DNA from: Dactylellina haptotyla
Taxonomy: Eukaryota; Ascomycota; Orbiliomycetes; Orbiliales; Orbiliaceae
DNA length: 64,000 bases
NCBI GenBank assembly: GCA_031310005.1
Contig: CM062379.1
Coordinates: 5,394,001 to 5,458,000 of the forward strand
Direction of reading: 5' to 3'
In this document: positions 12,601 to 25,100 of the stretch, one piece after another
Layout of the letters: each line of letters starts with the position of its first letter
Position numbering within the stretch: the first letter of the stretch is position 1
Translations under genes and position numbers: made by a program
The notes under the pieces: generated by a model
Told to the model about the DNA's origin: nothing
The model's input: only the letters and a program-made list of their open reading frames with translations
Databases searched by the model: none

Positions 12601-14763
12601 GCCATTGATAAAACTCGGTTGTTCAACATGATATTTATAGTTAATATAGGTGCTTGGTATAACTCGTTATTAATCCTCGAGTGTGTGTTTGTAAACGTGC
12701 AAAGTCTCGAATTAAATACTCTTCGATTCCATCTAGCCATCCAAAATTGCAAACCCGACGAACATTCTTCGATCCTCCTTCAAACAACAAGAAAAGCAAC
12801 GAAAAAAAGTCGCAGACGACCGCCAACACGATCGACTGGTCCAGAAGCCAAGTAGTGGAGCCTCCTCGATCCAGGTCCAGCCTTCCAGGTCACGCTTAAT
12901 CTACACCCCTGATACTTGCTGCCCATATACCCCCGATCACTCCAAACTCTGTCGACATCCAACTCTGTCCCCAACATTTGCAATCCGCGACTTTGTTAGC
13001 CCCCCTAAAAGCCGAACATATCCTTCACCCAGCTTACAACCGTACTGGTTTCTTCGACACCAACTCCAATTCTAAACACCCAGCGCCAAATTTTCAAAAA
13101 CCAGCCGGTTGATATATATATATACCAATTCGGTGCAAACGCAACTACCTTTTTCTGCTCAATTTTTTTTTCTCTATTCAAGGTACGTGATATCTGTTTT
13201 CTCTAATGGCAAGAACGAGCGGGCATCATTGTCACCGTCGCATAGTGAATATGGCGTCCACGTCTATATGCTTTGCTCTGCGCGTTCTCCCCGGAATAGT
13301 TCCGGTTTTTCTATTGTGAGAACCAAAATCTGCAGACCTGAGCTGTCCATGAGCTCTCGGTCTCGCGTACACGACATCAACCATTGTTCATTGTGCATAT
13401 CACTTTCTCCGCGTGCTCAATGTCAAGCCGAGTATCACCTGCCCGCTGTGACCTAGTGTTCCTCGATATTGCGATTGGAGGAGCCAATGCAGGAAGAAAG
13501 AGACTTCCAGGTTTGAGTCGTGTTTTTCGGGATTTCCCTATCTATCAACACCAGTTCATTTTCGTAACCGTAGTGCGCCCGTTTCGAGGTTTGGTGCAAA
13601 TTTTCTTTTCGGCGGCGGCGGGGCCATTGGTCTTACCACCCTCTTTCCGCCAGCTAGCCTGTTGCGCTTCAACCAATCCGCTGGTACAAACGCAGATGTT
13701 AGGGCAGAGAGCAGAGTTGTTATTTTTGTTTTATTTCTCAGTTCCCACTTTCCGGTTCTGCGTTAAATCCTGGAGAGGTTGTCTCGTGTGGTGAAAATTT
13801 ACCTCTGGAAGAAGTCTCGCTCGCCTGCGACTTTATCCACTTTGTTCTGCTCGCTCGTCTCCTGACGCCTGTTTCTGTTGCGCAGCAAGCTCGCTCGGTT
13901 CCTCTCCAGATTTTCGTCTCAGAGTCCCTGCGATTAAAGAGATATTGGATATTGATTGCACACTTTTGCCCGGGGCCTTTGAAGCTTAAGCCGTATCATA
14001 TCGAAGCTCGTATCAGCATCGAAAGGTATATCTAATAATAATAACTAGTATCATCCCCACCGGTCCTCTTCATCAATCGCGTCTTCCTTAGTCAGGAGAA
14101 AGGCGACGTACCTTGTTCTCCTCGCTCGCTTTCTAATCGAGCTCGATACCTCCACACACCCCTATTCCATTCCGTTTTCTGTCGCTGCACCGTTTGCTTG
14201 CTATAATTTTCCTTCTTTGCTCGACTCGCCTTCCCTTACCCTGCCTGCACAGCCTGTTTCGAGCACAAATTTTCTTTCTCTCGCTTTCTCTTCTGTGAAA
14301 GACCCTTCTCTCCGTCTACCGCTGCTGCTGGTTTATATTTGCAACTAGACCTCCTTGCTTGGCCTCCGGACTGACATCTATCATTTCACACAAGCTCCTG
14401 TCCACCTCCTGTCCACCGGACTTCCGAAATCTCCTTCTGCCCCGCAGCCCGTTCCAACTCTCTCCTCCTTCAGCTCCATCTAGCTCTAGGGAAAATTCTT
14501 TTCCAAAAAAATTCGTCGTAGAAGCGTCAGCTCGAAGGCAAACTCCTTTGTGTGTCCGACGGATACTGTGCGATCCCCAACCAAAAAGCGCGACACCTTC
14601 GCCCTCATCGTCTTGACACCTGGACGTTTCAGCTCGCCCACGCCGGCAGTCTTTGCTATATCTCCAGCTCCTCCCTGAGCGGTTATATATACTATCGAGC
14701 ATCAGCGTATCTCGCCCGCCGTCGCCGAGGAGAAAGAGAGGAGGCCCACTCGCCTGAGATATA

Positions 14764-14801
14764 ATTTTATTTATTTTATTTTATTTTATTTTATCTTATT
14801 C
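14764..14801. repeat. TTTTA microsatellite
   Basis: A run of TTTTA units with slight degeneration, embedded in the pyrimidine-rich leader upstream of PP1. Confidence 0.8.
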
Positions 14802-15288
14802 TTTTGTCAATTACCAATCGTCTGCACCACAAAGACGAGCCGCCGGACAAAAGACACAACAACAAAAAACCGAGTTCCTTTGCCCGACAACAACAAGAAA
14901 TTTGCCATCTTTGAAACCTTCTCTTTCCTCCTCCTCTTCCTCCTCCACTTCCTTTCTTCCTCCCTTCTCCGCATCAGGCCAACAGTAGCATCCCATCTCA
15001 ACTTCGCGTCTGCAATCTTCGAATACTTCCGTTCTGCCCTCAGCAATACGTCTGTTCCTACGAACCCAGCATCCCGTTGCAAACTACGTCGAGAATCCCA
15101 CCGCTCCTAGCCTATCTTCCGGAATTTTTCGTTCCTCGTCTACCCCCACGGCATTCCTCCTCAACCATCCGGCGAAGCGATATTTCCCCAGCGAATCCCT
15201 GTCTTACAGCGTCAGCCTAGATTTTTCGCCGTCGTCACGTTCTCACTTCCCTTCTCGCTCGAATTTAGCTGCTTCGGTCAGTAGTCAG

Positions 15289-15455
15289 GTATGTTTGAGC
15301 TGTTTTGTTTTAGGAGATATCAGAGCCTGGCGACGGGATTGTGATGCCGCTTTTCTTTGCTCTCAGTGCGAGCTAGCATCCATGCGAGAAGCCTTTTCTA
15401 TATTCTCCAGAGCATTCTCCGTATTCTTTCTAACCATCACATCCCGTCTTTACAG
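15289..15455 (+). other. Possible 5'-UTR intron of PP1
   Basis: The sequence TCAG|GTATGT at 15289 makes a good donor. The segment ending TCTAACC...TTTACAG at 15455 offers a branch site and acceptor of the same type as the coding introns nearby. The 167-nt segment lies 265 bases upstream of the ATG. It is longer than the coding introns of this gene, as leader introns often are. Transcript evidence is absent. Confidence 0.35.
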
Positions 15456-15720
15456 TCTCCATCTAAACCACCCGAGCGACTCAAACCAACAACAACAAAA
15501 AGGCGGATTCAAGTACAGCCCTCATCTATAGCCATCCTCCCGAGCGTCTTTTCAGTCTTCCGATTCCCGTCGTTCGCTTCTCCTCTTCTTTCACCCGCCA
15601 CTCCTTTGGTCGTTTAATCGTCGGTTTTTTCTTTGTTTTTTTCTGCTGTCTGCCTTTTCTTTTTTCTTTTCCCAACTCTAAAAAGTCACCCTCGCGAGCC
15701 TCGTTGCCGTTGCCATTGCG

Positions 15721-16934
<1,214 letters not shown>

Positions 16935-17835
16935 TCCGTTCTCGAACCGATCCCAACGATTCGAATGATCAACGACCAACGACGGCAACGCTTCCTCCTC
17001 GATATGAACCGCGAATACTCCCACCGACCCCCCTAAAGCGAGCGACGACTTCTCTTTCTCTTCTCTACACCTCTTTTCCAGCTCAACCCTTTTGTTTCGA
17101 AAGTCCCACGATCTATGGAAAAAAACGATGGATTTTCAGGATTTGGATATCGCCTCTTTCAGTCACAAGCAATTTTTCTTTCTTTTTTTATAACATAAAC
17201 ACTACCACGCTGTTTTTTTTTTTGTGATTGAAAAAAAAGAGGCAGAGTCAATGCGAATAGGATTTTTTTTATATTGGCACGAGGCTCTGTAAATTCTTAT
17301 GACAGAAAGATAAAACAATAACGACTCCCCTCCAATTACTATATCTCTCTCCTGTGGTCCTGGTCCCCTTCTCTTTTCCATAATGTGCTCTTACGATCAA
17401 ATTTGCTTTTCTTTGTTCTATTTTGAACCATTCAACGCTGTCCCTAACTTAAATATTTTTTCAAACCGCCCTTCATTTATCCTCTTTTCCCTCTTTTTTT
17501 GTTTTTGTGATGCGATAACGACCTCTTCAGAAGAACCTCTTAAAATCTATGCGAAGACAAAAACGTGGAAAAGAACTTATTTTCAAAATTCGAAAAGACT
17601 TATTATATTATTCTTTTCAAAACAATTTGGCAGCCTGGTACTATAATGTCGCGTGATGTAGATCTGGTTTCATATATATTTCTAGAATTTTATAGAGATA
17701 TTTATGGTTAAAAAGGTAAAATTCGCTTCTAGCGGATTATATTCTGACATGAAAAAGTACTGATACTCATACCCAAAATACACCTCCTTCAATAGCAGCA
17801 TATGCGCGTAACATGTACATTTCGATATCCTCCGT
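16935..17835. other. Intergenic, convergent 3' region
   Basis: Space between the 3' ends of PP1 (plus) and the UPRT gene (minus). It is A/T-rich with several poly-T and poly-A tracts (for example 17212-17239), as expected for two converging 3' untranslated regions. No further gene is seen. Confidence 0.5.
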
Positions 17836-18755
17836 TTATTTCCCGATTGTAAGGAAGAGGCGATCGCCACTGTGAAGAAACAATACGTTAGTTTCCTTCT
17901 ATCATTAGAAAAGATAGCGAGCAGGATAGCACTTACATGTCACCAAGCCTATTCCCCAGAAAGAACGATGCCCAAGCAGGTTGCAGTGGTTAGCAAATAT
18001 ATTCGCCAGTTATTCTATTATAACGAGGGAGGTGAATGAATAATGAACTCACCCAGGTACTATCATTCCCTTCTCGTTGGTTCCCGGGTCCACGGCCCCC
18101 ATGTAAACCTCTACACCTTCCGGCCATTCGCTGGCCGCATGCTCGACACCGCCCTTGGCTCCGAGAATGCTGCAGAGGATGATCTTCTTGACGCCCCAGT
18201 CCCTCAGCGTCTGGATTGCGGCTACGGCTGTGCCGCCAGTGGCGATGACGGGATCGCAGATGATGGCGATGTCTGCCGGATGGGCGGATGTGCCTGAGGC
18301 GGGCAGGTTGTTGTAGTATTCTACGGGTGAGAGGCTGACCTTTTCGCGGAAGAGGCCGAGGTGGTGGACTGCTGCTGGGGTGGGGAGGATGTTGTTGAAT
18401 GCTAGATTTTGAAAGGGTAGGTTAGTCTTCCGCATTTTAGCTATATATATTTGGAGATGCAGTGTATCGTGTATACGTATCTCATACCTTCTATCATACC
18501 AAGCCCAGATCGCAGGATTGGAACCAGAACGACCTTCTCGGATACGGTTTCGACGGTGTAGTCTGCCCCGAGAGCTGTCGTGCTCTGCCCGGCTTCGACG
18601 ACGGTCAGGTTGTTAGCGAGGGCTTCCGCAGCCAGGAACGTTGCGATCTCGTGGACCAGAGCTCTCGTCTCTCTAGGACTAGTGGAGGAAGATCGCAGCT
18701 GGCTCAGCTTTGCGCGAACACAGGGATGGCTCGAGACGTTGATTTTGGACGACAT
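17836..18755 (-). CDS. fur1: Uracil phosphoribosyltransferase (pyrimidine salvage)
   Basis: Model on the minus strand: exons 18755..18488, 18401..18053, 17948..17937, 17869..17836, 220 aa. The enzyme joins uracil and PRPP to make UMP in the cytoplasm. Visible signatures are VPILRSGLGM in the N-terminal half and the PRPP-binding loop DPVIATGGTA. The C-terminal uracil-binding end GLGDIGDR is conserved in the family. That end is encoded across a 12-nt microexon (GCTTGGTGACAT) flanked by ATAG and GTAAGT, then a last 34-nt exon finishing LFLTIGK. Without the microexon the LGD motif and the frame are lost, which supports the model. It converges with PP1. Confidence 0.95.
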
Positions 18756-19676
18756 TTTCCGCGCGTGAGCTTTGATGGGGTATACGTCGGTGTTTGGTGG
18801 TAATTTTTATCTACTATGCTCTATGGCAGGATACGTGATAACTGTATTAATCTGGAGATGGAGAATCTAGAGGAGGAGAGAACGATTCCACAGAGTTAAT
18901 TAATTGGCATGCTCTGAAGCCAGCTGGTTTGCTGGCAGCGGGGAATTTCCGTGAGCTTCTCGGGGGAACTAGCTGGATTGGCCGCAGAGCTCGAGTTACA
19001 CATGCACACATGACATCAAACATACCTTCTCAACGAGCGCGAAGCTAAGCACCGTCCAATCAAATTATATATATGAACTCCAACGGAAAGGCCGTTCTTT
19101 TGGAAGGAGTAGTATGTATTTTTTATAAGAGAATGGGGGGAATGGGAACTAATTGGGTCTCACACAGGGCATCGGCAGCGGGCGGTTCAGATTATATACT
19201 CCCCAGCGGACTTGTTACTTGGTTGCTTTCAGGAAAAGCTACACGGACGCATCGGGAAGCTGATAAGCTCCCGGCGACTGGCCTTTCAATTAGTTTTACG
19301 GCAGAGAAGAAGGAACCTGGGAAGAAGACAGTTTGATAGATAGAGCGGTCGAGCTAATGCCGCTGATAAACGACCACTTAGATTGGAGTTTGGGGTGCGT
19401 ATCTACCGAGACCCCTGGCCGGTTTGTGGGTTGTCGGGCGGTTCCGTGCACAGGTCCACAGACTCCCAGGACATCATAAAGTTAACCCATGTCGGGGTTT
19501 TTTTGGTGGCAGGTTGTGATATGGGGGTTTGCAACATTTGGAGTTTAATATCAATTATAAAAAAAGGTTCTTTGATTGGAAGGGCGATAAGAGAGCGCCG
19601 CTTGAACCGTATAATTATAATACTACGCCATTGCATTGGAACTATAAATTTATATAATTATATCTATACCCATTCA
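18756..19676. other. Intergenic region upstream of UPRT
   Basis: Both flanking genes lie on the minus strand, so this region should hold the UPRT promoter and the 3' end of the Rdx gene. On the minus strand a TATATATA run lies near 19072-19065 and an ATTGG (reverse CCAAT) lies near 19057. No gene is recognised; the frame 19073-19336 resembles nothing known. Confidence 0.4.
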
Positions 19677-20344
19677 CTACTGGCAATCTTCGCAAGCCGC
19701 CTTCCCTTTGTCTTCCTTCGTCTGGTCGAGAACCGGTTGGTCGTCCTGTTTCTTGGATGCCTTAACGGAGTCGTCGACAGCCCGAGCCGCGACGTCCTTT
19801 GATTCCCGGCTTATCTGGTCCGGCGGATTTGCGACGGACTTTTTGCCATCAACATGTCCGAGATCCCGCTGCGGGTCAATGATGTCGCGGACCTTCTTCT
19901 AATATAGATGTTAGTAAATATGATAAGATTAATATTTCGATGTTGTCAAAGGAGAACAATGCAAACAAACCTTAAGTTCCTTTGTTTCCGGAAACCCGCC
20001 GTCACGCTTCCGATCCCATATCAGGTGGGACTGGAGAAGGGACTGTTCATTGAGCGTTTCGAGTGTGACAATGAATATGCCACCCGTCGAGGGACGGAGG
20101 GAGACTTCCCCCAGCGAGGTCGAGAATGTCTGCAGCAATTCCTGGGCATACTATGTAGACAACAAAGGAACCCGTCAGAAGAGATACCTGTTTGTTACAG
20201 AAGATATATCGGGGAGACATGCCAACGTACATATGCCGCTCGAAGGTTCCACTTGCATTGGATGCAGAACTGGATTGTGATTTTGGGGATGCAGGCCTCG
20301 ACCGAAGCGGTCTTTGGCGGGGAATTCACGCTCTCATTTGCCAT
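19677..20344 (-). CDS. Rdx/SelWTH-family thioredoxin-like protein
   Basis: Model on the minus strand: exons 20344..20231, 20150..19971, 19898..19677, 171 aa, all introns in phase 0. The first exon ends with ITIQFCIQCKW, giving the CxxC redox motif where animal relatives may carry selenocysteine. Exon 2 contains LLQTFSTSLGEV and the family-typical DGGFPETKELK. Exon 3 continues KKVRDIIDP followed by LGHVD and a charged tail ending EDCQ. Introns have donors GTACGT and GTTTGT and acceptors CATAG and ATTAG. The Rdx/SelWTH family has a thioredoxin-like fold and a presumed redox role, but substrates in fungi are not established. The gene is divergent from the SR-protein gene with about 360 bases between start codons. 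Confidence 0.9.
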
Positions 20345-20704
20345 CCCAGCCGCAATTCAATACAAACGGGCCCGAACGGTCTTCCTGGTGGTGGTCCTAT
20401 TTTATCAGAAGGTGTTTATTTATTCTGGCATTCACGGTAATTAAAGGCAGGTATTTTCATCGCTGCTCCGTCTATTTATTCGTTGGAGTGAGGGCTTAGT
20501 CAGCGCCTTCCCGCGAGCGCTTCACCAAAACAGGAGAGCCACCTTTTCCCTCATAACTCAACTTCATCCTGGTTTTTTTTTGTTCTTTCCATCACATCAC
20601 CACCATAACCTCCACCTCCTCGCCACCACCACCTCCACCGCCGGCAACCTATCTTCAACCTCCACCTACGCGCCTCTACGTTCGTCCCCTCGACCAGATC
20701 CGCA
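20345..20704. promoter_or_regulatory. Divergent promoter, Rdx protein / SR splicing factor
   Basis: About 360 bases separate two start codons that point away from each other. The half next to the SR gene is rich in CCACC and CTCC repeats (20590-20670). The half next to the Rdx gene is balanced in composition. No clear TATA box is seen. Confidence 0.5.
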
Positions 20705-22136
20705 ATGTCTTCCCGCGGAGGCACCACCCTCTACGTCACCGGCTTTGGCCAAGGCACCAGAGCACGCGATCTTGCCTACGAGTTCGAAAGGTACCCATCG
20801 AATACGATTCTCCCTCCTCCTCCTCCTTGACCGTTTTCCTCCTGAAAAACACCTCGATGCACATTTGAACGGCGGACCCGCATGCGAAACTCCGATTCCT
20901 TGTTTCCTCCGCTCCCCCCAATGCAATGTCCTCGTTATTGCCGCGAAAACTGTATAGCTGCGCATCTCTGCTACTCCCCCATTTAGTGGTCCTGTTCGTC
21001 GGCGGAAAATAACCCTCGTATACGGTCCCCATCGACCAGAAACCACCTCGCATTGTTCAATTGAAACACCCCCCTTCTCCTTCTCCGTTATGCTACCTCC
21101 CCCAAAAAGATTTTCCTTCGCCTAAAACGGAAGTCGTCCGATCGAGCCGGTTGAGCCCTCGTTATCCGTCGTCGTCGTCGTCTTCGTCCGTCGATATCGA
21201 CTACCTCTCCTTGTCTCCCCTCTCAATCTTCCGAGCGAAGCGGAAATCTCCACCGTAGCCAATAAAAAGAAGAAAAAAACGCGTTTCTAACGACTCTACC
21301 TTCGGTTTTTCGTTTCCTACAGATACGGACGTCTCGTCCGTTGCGACATTCCTGCTCCACGAACTGCAAGCAGCCGACTGTAAGTTTCAGGATCCTTGTC
21401 CCCATGCCCCAGGTCGCCATTGGTGGCCTGGAGCGTTCTCCAATATCGTGTGCATAAAGATCCCGGGAAACGCTGACAATAGTAACCCTTCCTCCGCTCA
21501 GGTTTGCTTTCGTTGAATATGAATCCCGTCGTGATGCTGACGATGCATACTTTGAAATGCACGGTCGTCGTATCGGCCGTGATGATATCCTAAAGATTGA
21601 GGTTCGTCAATTGTCCCTCATTCTCTACATGAAACCTTCCATTTGTTTCTTACACATACTAATTTTGCCGTTTTTCCTTGCTGAATAGTGGGCCCGTACC
21701 CCTCCATCTGCCTCCTGGAGATTTGACGGCGGCCGCGACGCCCCAAGACGCCGTAGTCCGGGACGTCGTGGTGGCGGTAGCCCCCGTCGGAGCGGCGCAC
21801 CACGTTCTGCTTCCCCTCGTCGTGCAGACCGCTCTCCGAACGGTAGAGCCGCTCGTGATCGTAGCCGCAGCCCCGGTGCTAAGGAGGACCGTGATCGTGA
21901 CGGAGATCGTGAGATGAGAAGCCCAAGAGAAGAAAGAGAACGAGAACGTGAGAGAGATCGTGATCGTGAGGGCCGTCGTGACGAACGTGAACGTGAACGT
22001 GACCGTAAGTTACCCTTAACCCCGCCATTAGAATCGGTTGCTTCCGATATTTTGTAAATGGCTCGTCCAGCTAACAACTACCGAATCAGAAACACCACCA
22101 CGCCACGATGATCTTGACACTGCCGACGCTGAGTAG
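20705..22136 (+). CDS. RRM/SR-type splicing factor
   Basis: Model: join(20705..20790, 21323..21379, 21502..21601, 21689..22004, 22090..22136), 201 aa. One RRM spans residues about 7-80: RNP2 is LYVTGF, RNP1 is LFAFVEYE, and the domain ends [11 protein letters not shown]. The rest is an RS-like domain rich in Arg, Ser, Gly, Asp and Glu ([15 protein letters not shown], then RE/RD repeats), ending DTADAE. Such proteins bind pre-mRNA and help choose splice sites in the nucleus, and are similar in layout to S. pombe srp1/srp2-type and metazoan SRSF proteins. The first intron is about 532 nt, much longer than the other three (about 85-122 nt). If retained it runs into a stop soon after exon 1. Intron 3 has the weaker donor GTTCGT. 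Confidence 0.92.
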
Positions 22137-25100
22137 AAATCAGCTCGCGCGATTTTCTAACTTGATTGATCTAAGACCTTTTTTTCACCAATTATTGGCT
22201 TTGGTGACATCATTTGATTGCACTTCCCGCATGACCGCTGTCTATCCGAAATTTTGAGATGCAGGTATACGTCAACCATCGCATCATTGGTGACTCTTGC
22301 CGCGACTTGAACTCATTCACTTTGACATTCCACGACAAATCCTTCACTCCTAAAATGGCACATCCTGTCCGATAAACTGAGCCCGGTTCTACTGTCCCAT
22401 TTCGTCGATGGCTTTCCCCCGACGACAACGAACTGATAGTCTGTGTCATTCATTAAGTTTCCCATCTTTCCGTTAGTCCTATGCGCTTTGCTTCATTTCT
22501 CGCAGTCTTTTCTATTTCGACTCCATTCGCATCTCTTCGGTTCTTCTTTCGTACTCTGCGCCTTTTCGTAGTGGTGTTTATCCAATCGGGGATGACAAAA
22601 AGTCACATTATTCTCTGCTGTATGCTAAGTCCTTTTGCTTTTTAGTTCTATTTGCTTCGTAATGCTTTCACTGTTTTTATTTGATTTCTGTTTCATGGAA
22701 TCACAAAAAAATATATATCTGCAAGTAGATAATACAGGATACATGAGAATGAACTGGGAAACTTTTATCCTTTTTTTTTCTCAATCAAAACGCCAAGCGT
22801 TTCCGCGATGAGATGAGCCTATTGCAGTAGTGTGCACGAGACGATATATCGATTTGATAATATCTGCCCGTCTATTTAGGTTGAACATGCCCATTACGAT
22901 GACATGTGGGAAGTCTGAGGCGAGTGGCTGCGCGGCTAAGCTAAATACATACGACTCGGAAATACGGCGACTTGCAATAATGTCACCTGTTTTCCAGACG
23001 ACTTCTGTTCAACATCGAGTCAATAGGCTGGGCGTAGCGGTCCAGATCGATACTCTGTTGAACGAAAGGGTGTCTATAATTCATGCAATGGTTCCGAAGA
23101 CAGTATCGGTTCTGTGATTGAGGTTCCATTCGCTAGCAAGTGCCTATTTCCCGAGTCGCTATCATGGATCCGGATCCAGTAGGTGTCTATATCAACGCAA
23201 TAAATACAACAAACAACGGACGAGCCAGTTGAGATAGATCGCATTCGGAAGCCAAAGATGCATACCCGAGTGTTACATGCTTTTTCCTTTCGCATATTTT
23301 GAAGGGAACGGAGAGAAGCTAGCGATCCATGTCTTACGCTTTCTCCCATTCTCGCCTCCTAAGCTAGGTTTTAGCTATTTGTAACTACAGTTAACTAGCT
23401 ATTCATCAATTTGTATATTTTGGTTTCCTTCTCGCTCTATTCGTGTGCGCTTGGCTTCCATAAATATGTTTCTCTTGATACCAGCTGAAAAGAAGTGACT
23501 GCCCAAAGGGTATTGCGAGGGCTTGTGGGTTAAGGGCTCCACAGTTCTAACAATAAGTATGTGATTCTTTCCGCAGTTGAACTCCTTTATTTGAATTCCT
23601 ATTGGCTCGGTGGATCTTTGTCCACATGATGTATCATAACTTACTAAGACCAAGGTGGTAGTCCTAGGAGAGATTCCTCGGCCGGCGCTCGCTCGCGTTC
23701 GATATATCATCTTGGAAATATACATGTTACCAATGTATACTATCCGCGGGTCATCTCCAGCGTGGGAAATAACCCTCCGCGTCACATTTTTAATAAATCA
23801 TCGGCATCGATACTGGGTATACCCGCTGTCTTCATGACTACTCACTACGAGGGTCTCAAGAATCCGCGCTGGTTCAGGATACCTGAAACAACCCAGGAAG
23901 CCGACCCGCGTCGCACTCGCAACCGGCCTCACCAATCATTAAGCACTCGAAATTACGGCTAGCCGCAAGTCAAGTCCCACAGCAAGGCCAATCACCCTTC
24001 ATTCAGCGAATCTACGGCCATTTTCGCTCAATAAACGTACGCTAAAGATTACTAGTTTAGGAGTTTGAGAGGGCTGCGAGCCCTCCATGGTAGCAATCTG
24101 AAGCTGTGGCTACGGCGCGCCACTTTAAATGGACAACATCACAATGTTCCCAAAAGGACGAACCCGCCAGAACAATGACAGGGTATATTCAAAATACTGT
24201 TATCTCCCTCTTTGGATTCCCTCACGAATGGAATAATATTGGGAGTCTTTCTCCGCAAGCGCACGGCATTTCAAGAGCTCTTAAGAGACAATAAGTCACT
24301 ACATAGCAACGTTGCAACAGATTTCTACCTATGTACACGTAGACATCGCGCATCGACGCATATTCTTAATTCTACGCATAATAAGATCTTACAAGGCGAT
24401 AATAATACACCCGATCCCCAATGTGCATTTCAGTGCGTAAGTACCTCTCGCGCCAGCGAAATTCGAAAGATCGACTTTCAGCCTTTTCGTTGCTTGATCG
24501 GGAAGCTCTGGAGGGAGTAAAAAACAAAGTAGATAAGTAGGTATATGCTTGTTTTTCCGAGCCGACCGTCGACCCCGCACTCGCGTCCTATACTTCATGG
24601 AAGAAAAGTTCGGCCCAGCCGTCCTCATTGTATCTTTCGTACCGGGACCCGCGCAGGTTAGGGTTTACCTGGTCCGCGTTATTGCATGGGCCGGATTTAC
24701 TCTCTGATCTTACTGGACTATGCTTGCTATATGCATACACCATATACATATGCATATGCAAAATCGTGGCCAGTGATATTCATTGTATTCCGAAGGAGAG
24801 ATATAACTCCTGCTGTTATAAATCTACGATCCGACCTGTAGGATTTTACTTCCCGTTTCGGGTGTTGGCCAGAGAGTGGTGGGATGTACATCTACATATC
24901 TACATGCCGGTGCATACCACGACTAGAATATGTAGACATCGCCGATGAGATGCAGGACCGTCGGCAACTACGAACAGAAAAATAGATAAAGAGGAATGTA
25001 AAGTAGACTCGGACCTGGGTACGAGGCTAAAATGCATATCGCTAGACAAATAAAAAAAATATACTGGGCGGGTTAGGATACTACATCGATACAAACATAC

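Larger units (their letters stand above)
12601..15720. other. Pyrimidine-rich upstream region of PP1
   Basis: The plus strand is strongly biased to C and T, particularly from 13700 to 15720, with many CTC, TTC and TCG runs. It also has a (TA)n tract near 13112 and a TTTTA array near 14764. Such bias is common in fungal promoters and long 5' leaders, and the gene it leads into (PP1) lies on the same strand. Open frames here (13109-13456, 13384-13794) are not recognisable proteins. A leader intron is proposed separately at 15289-15455. Confidence 0.4.
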
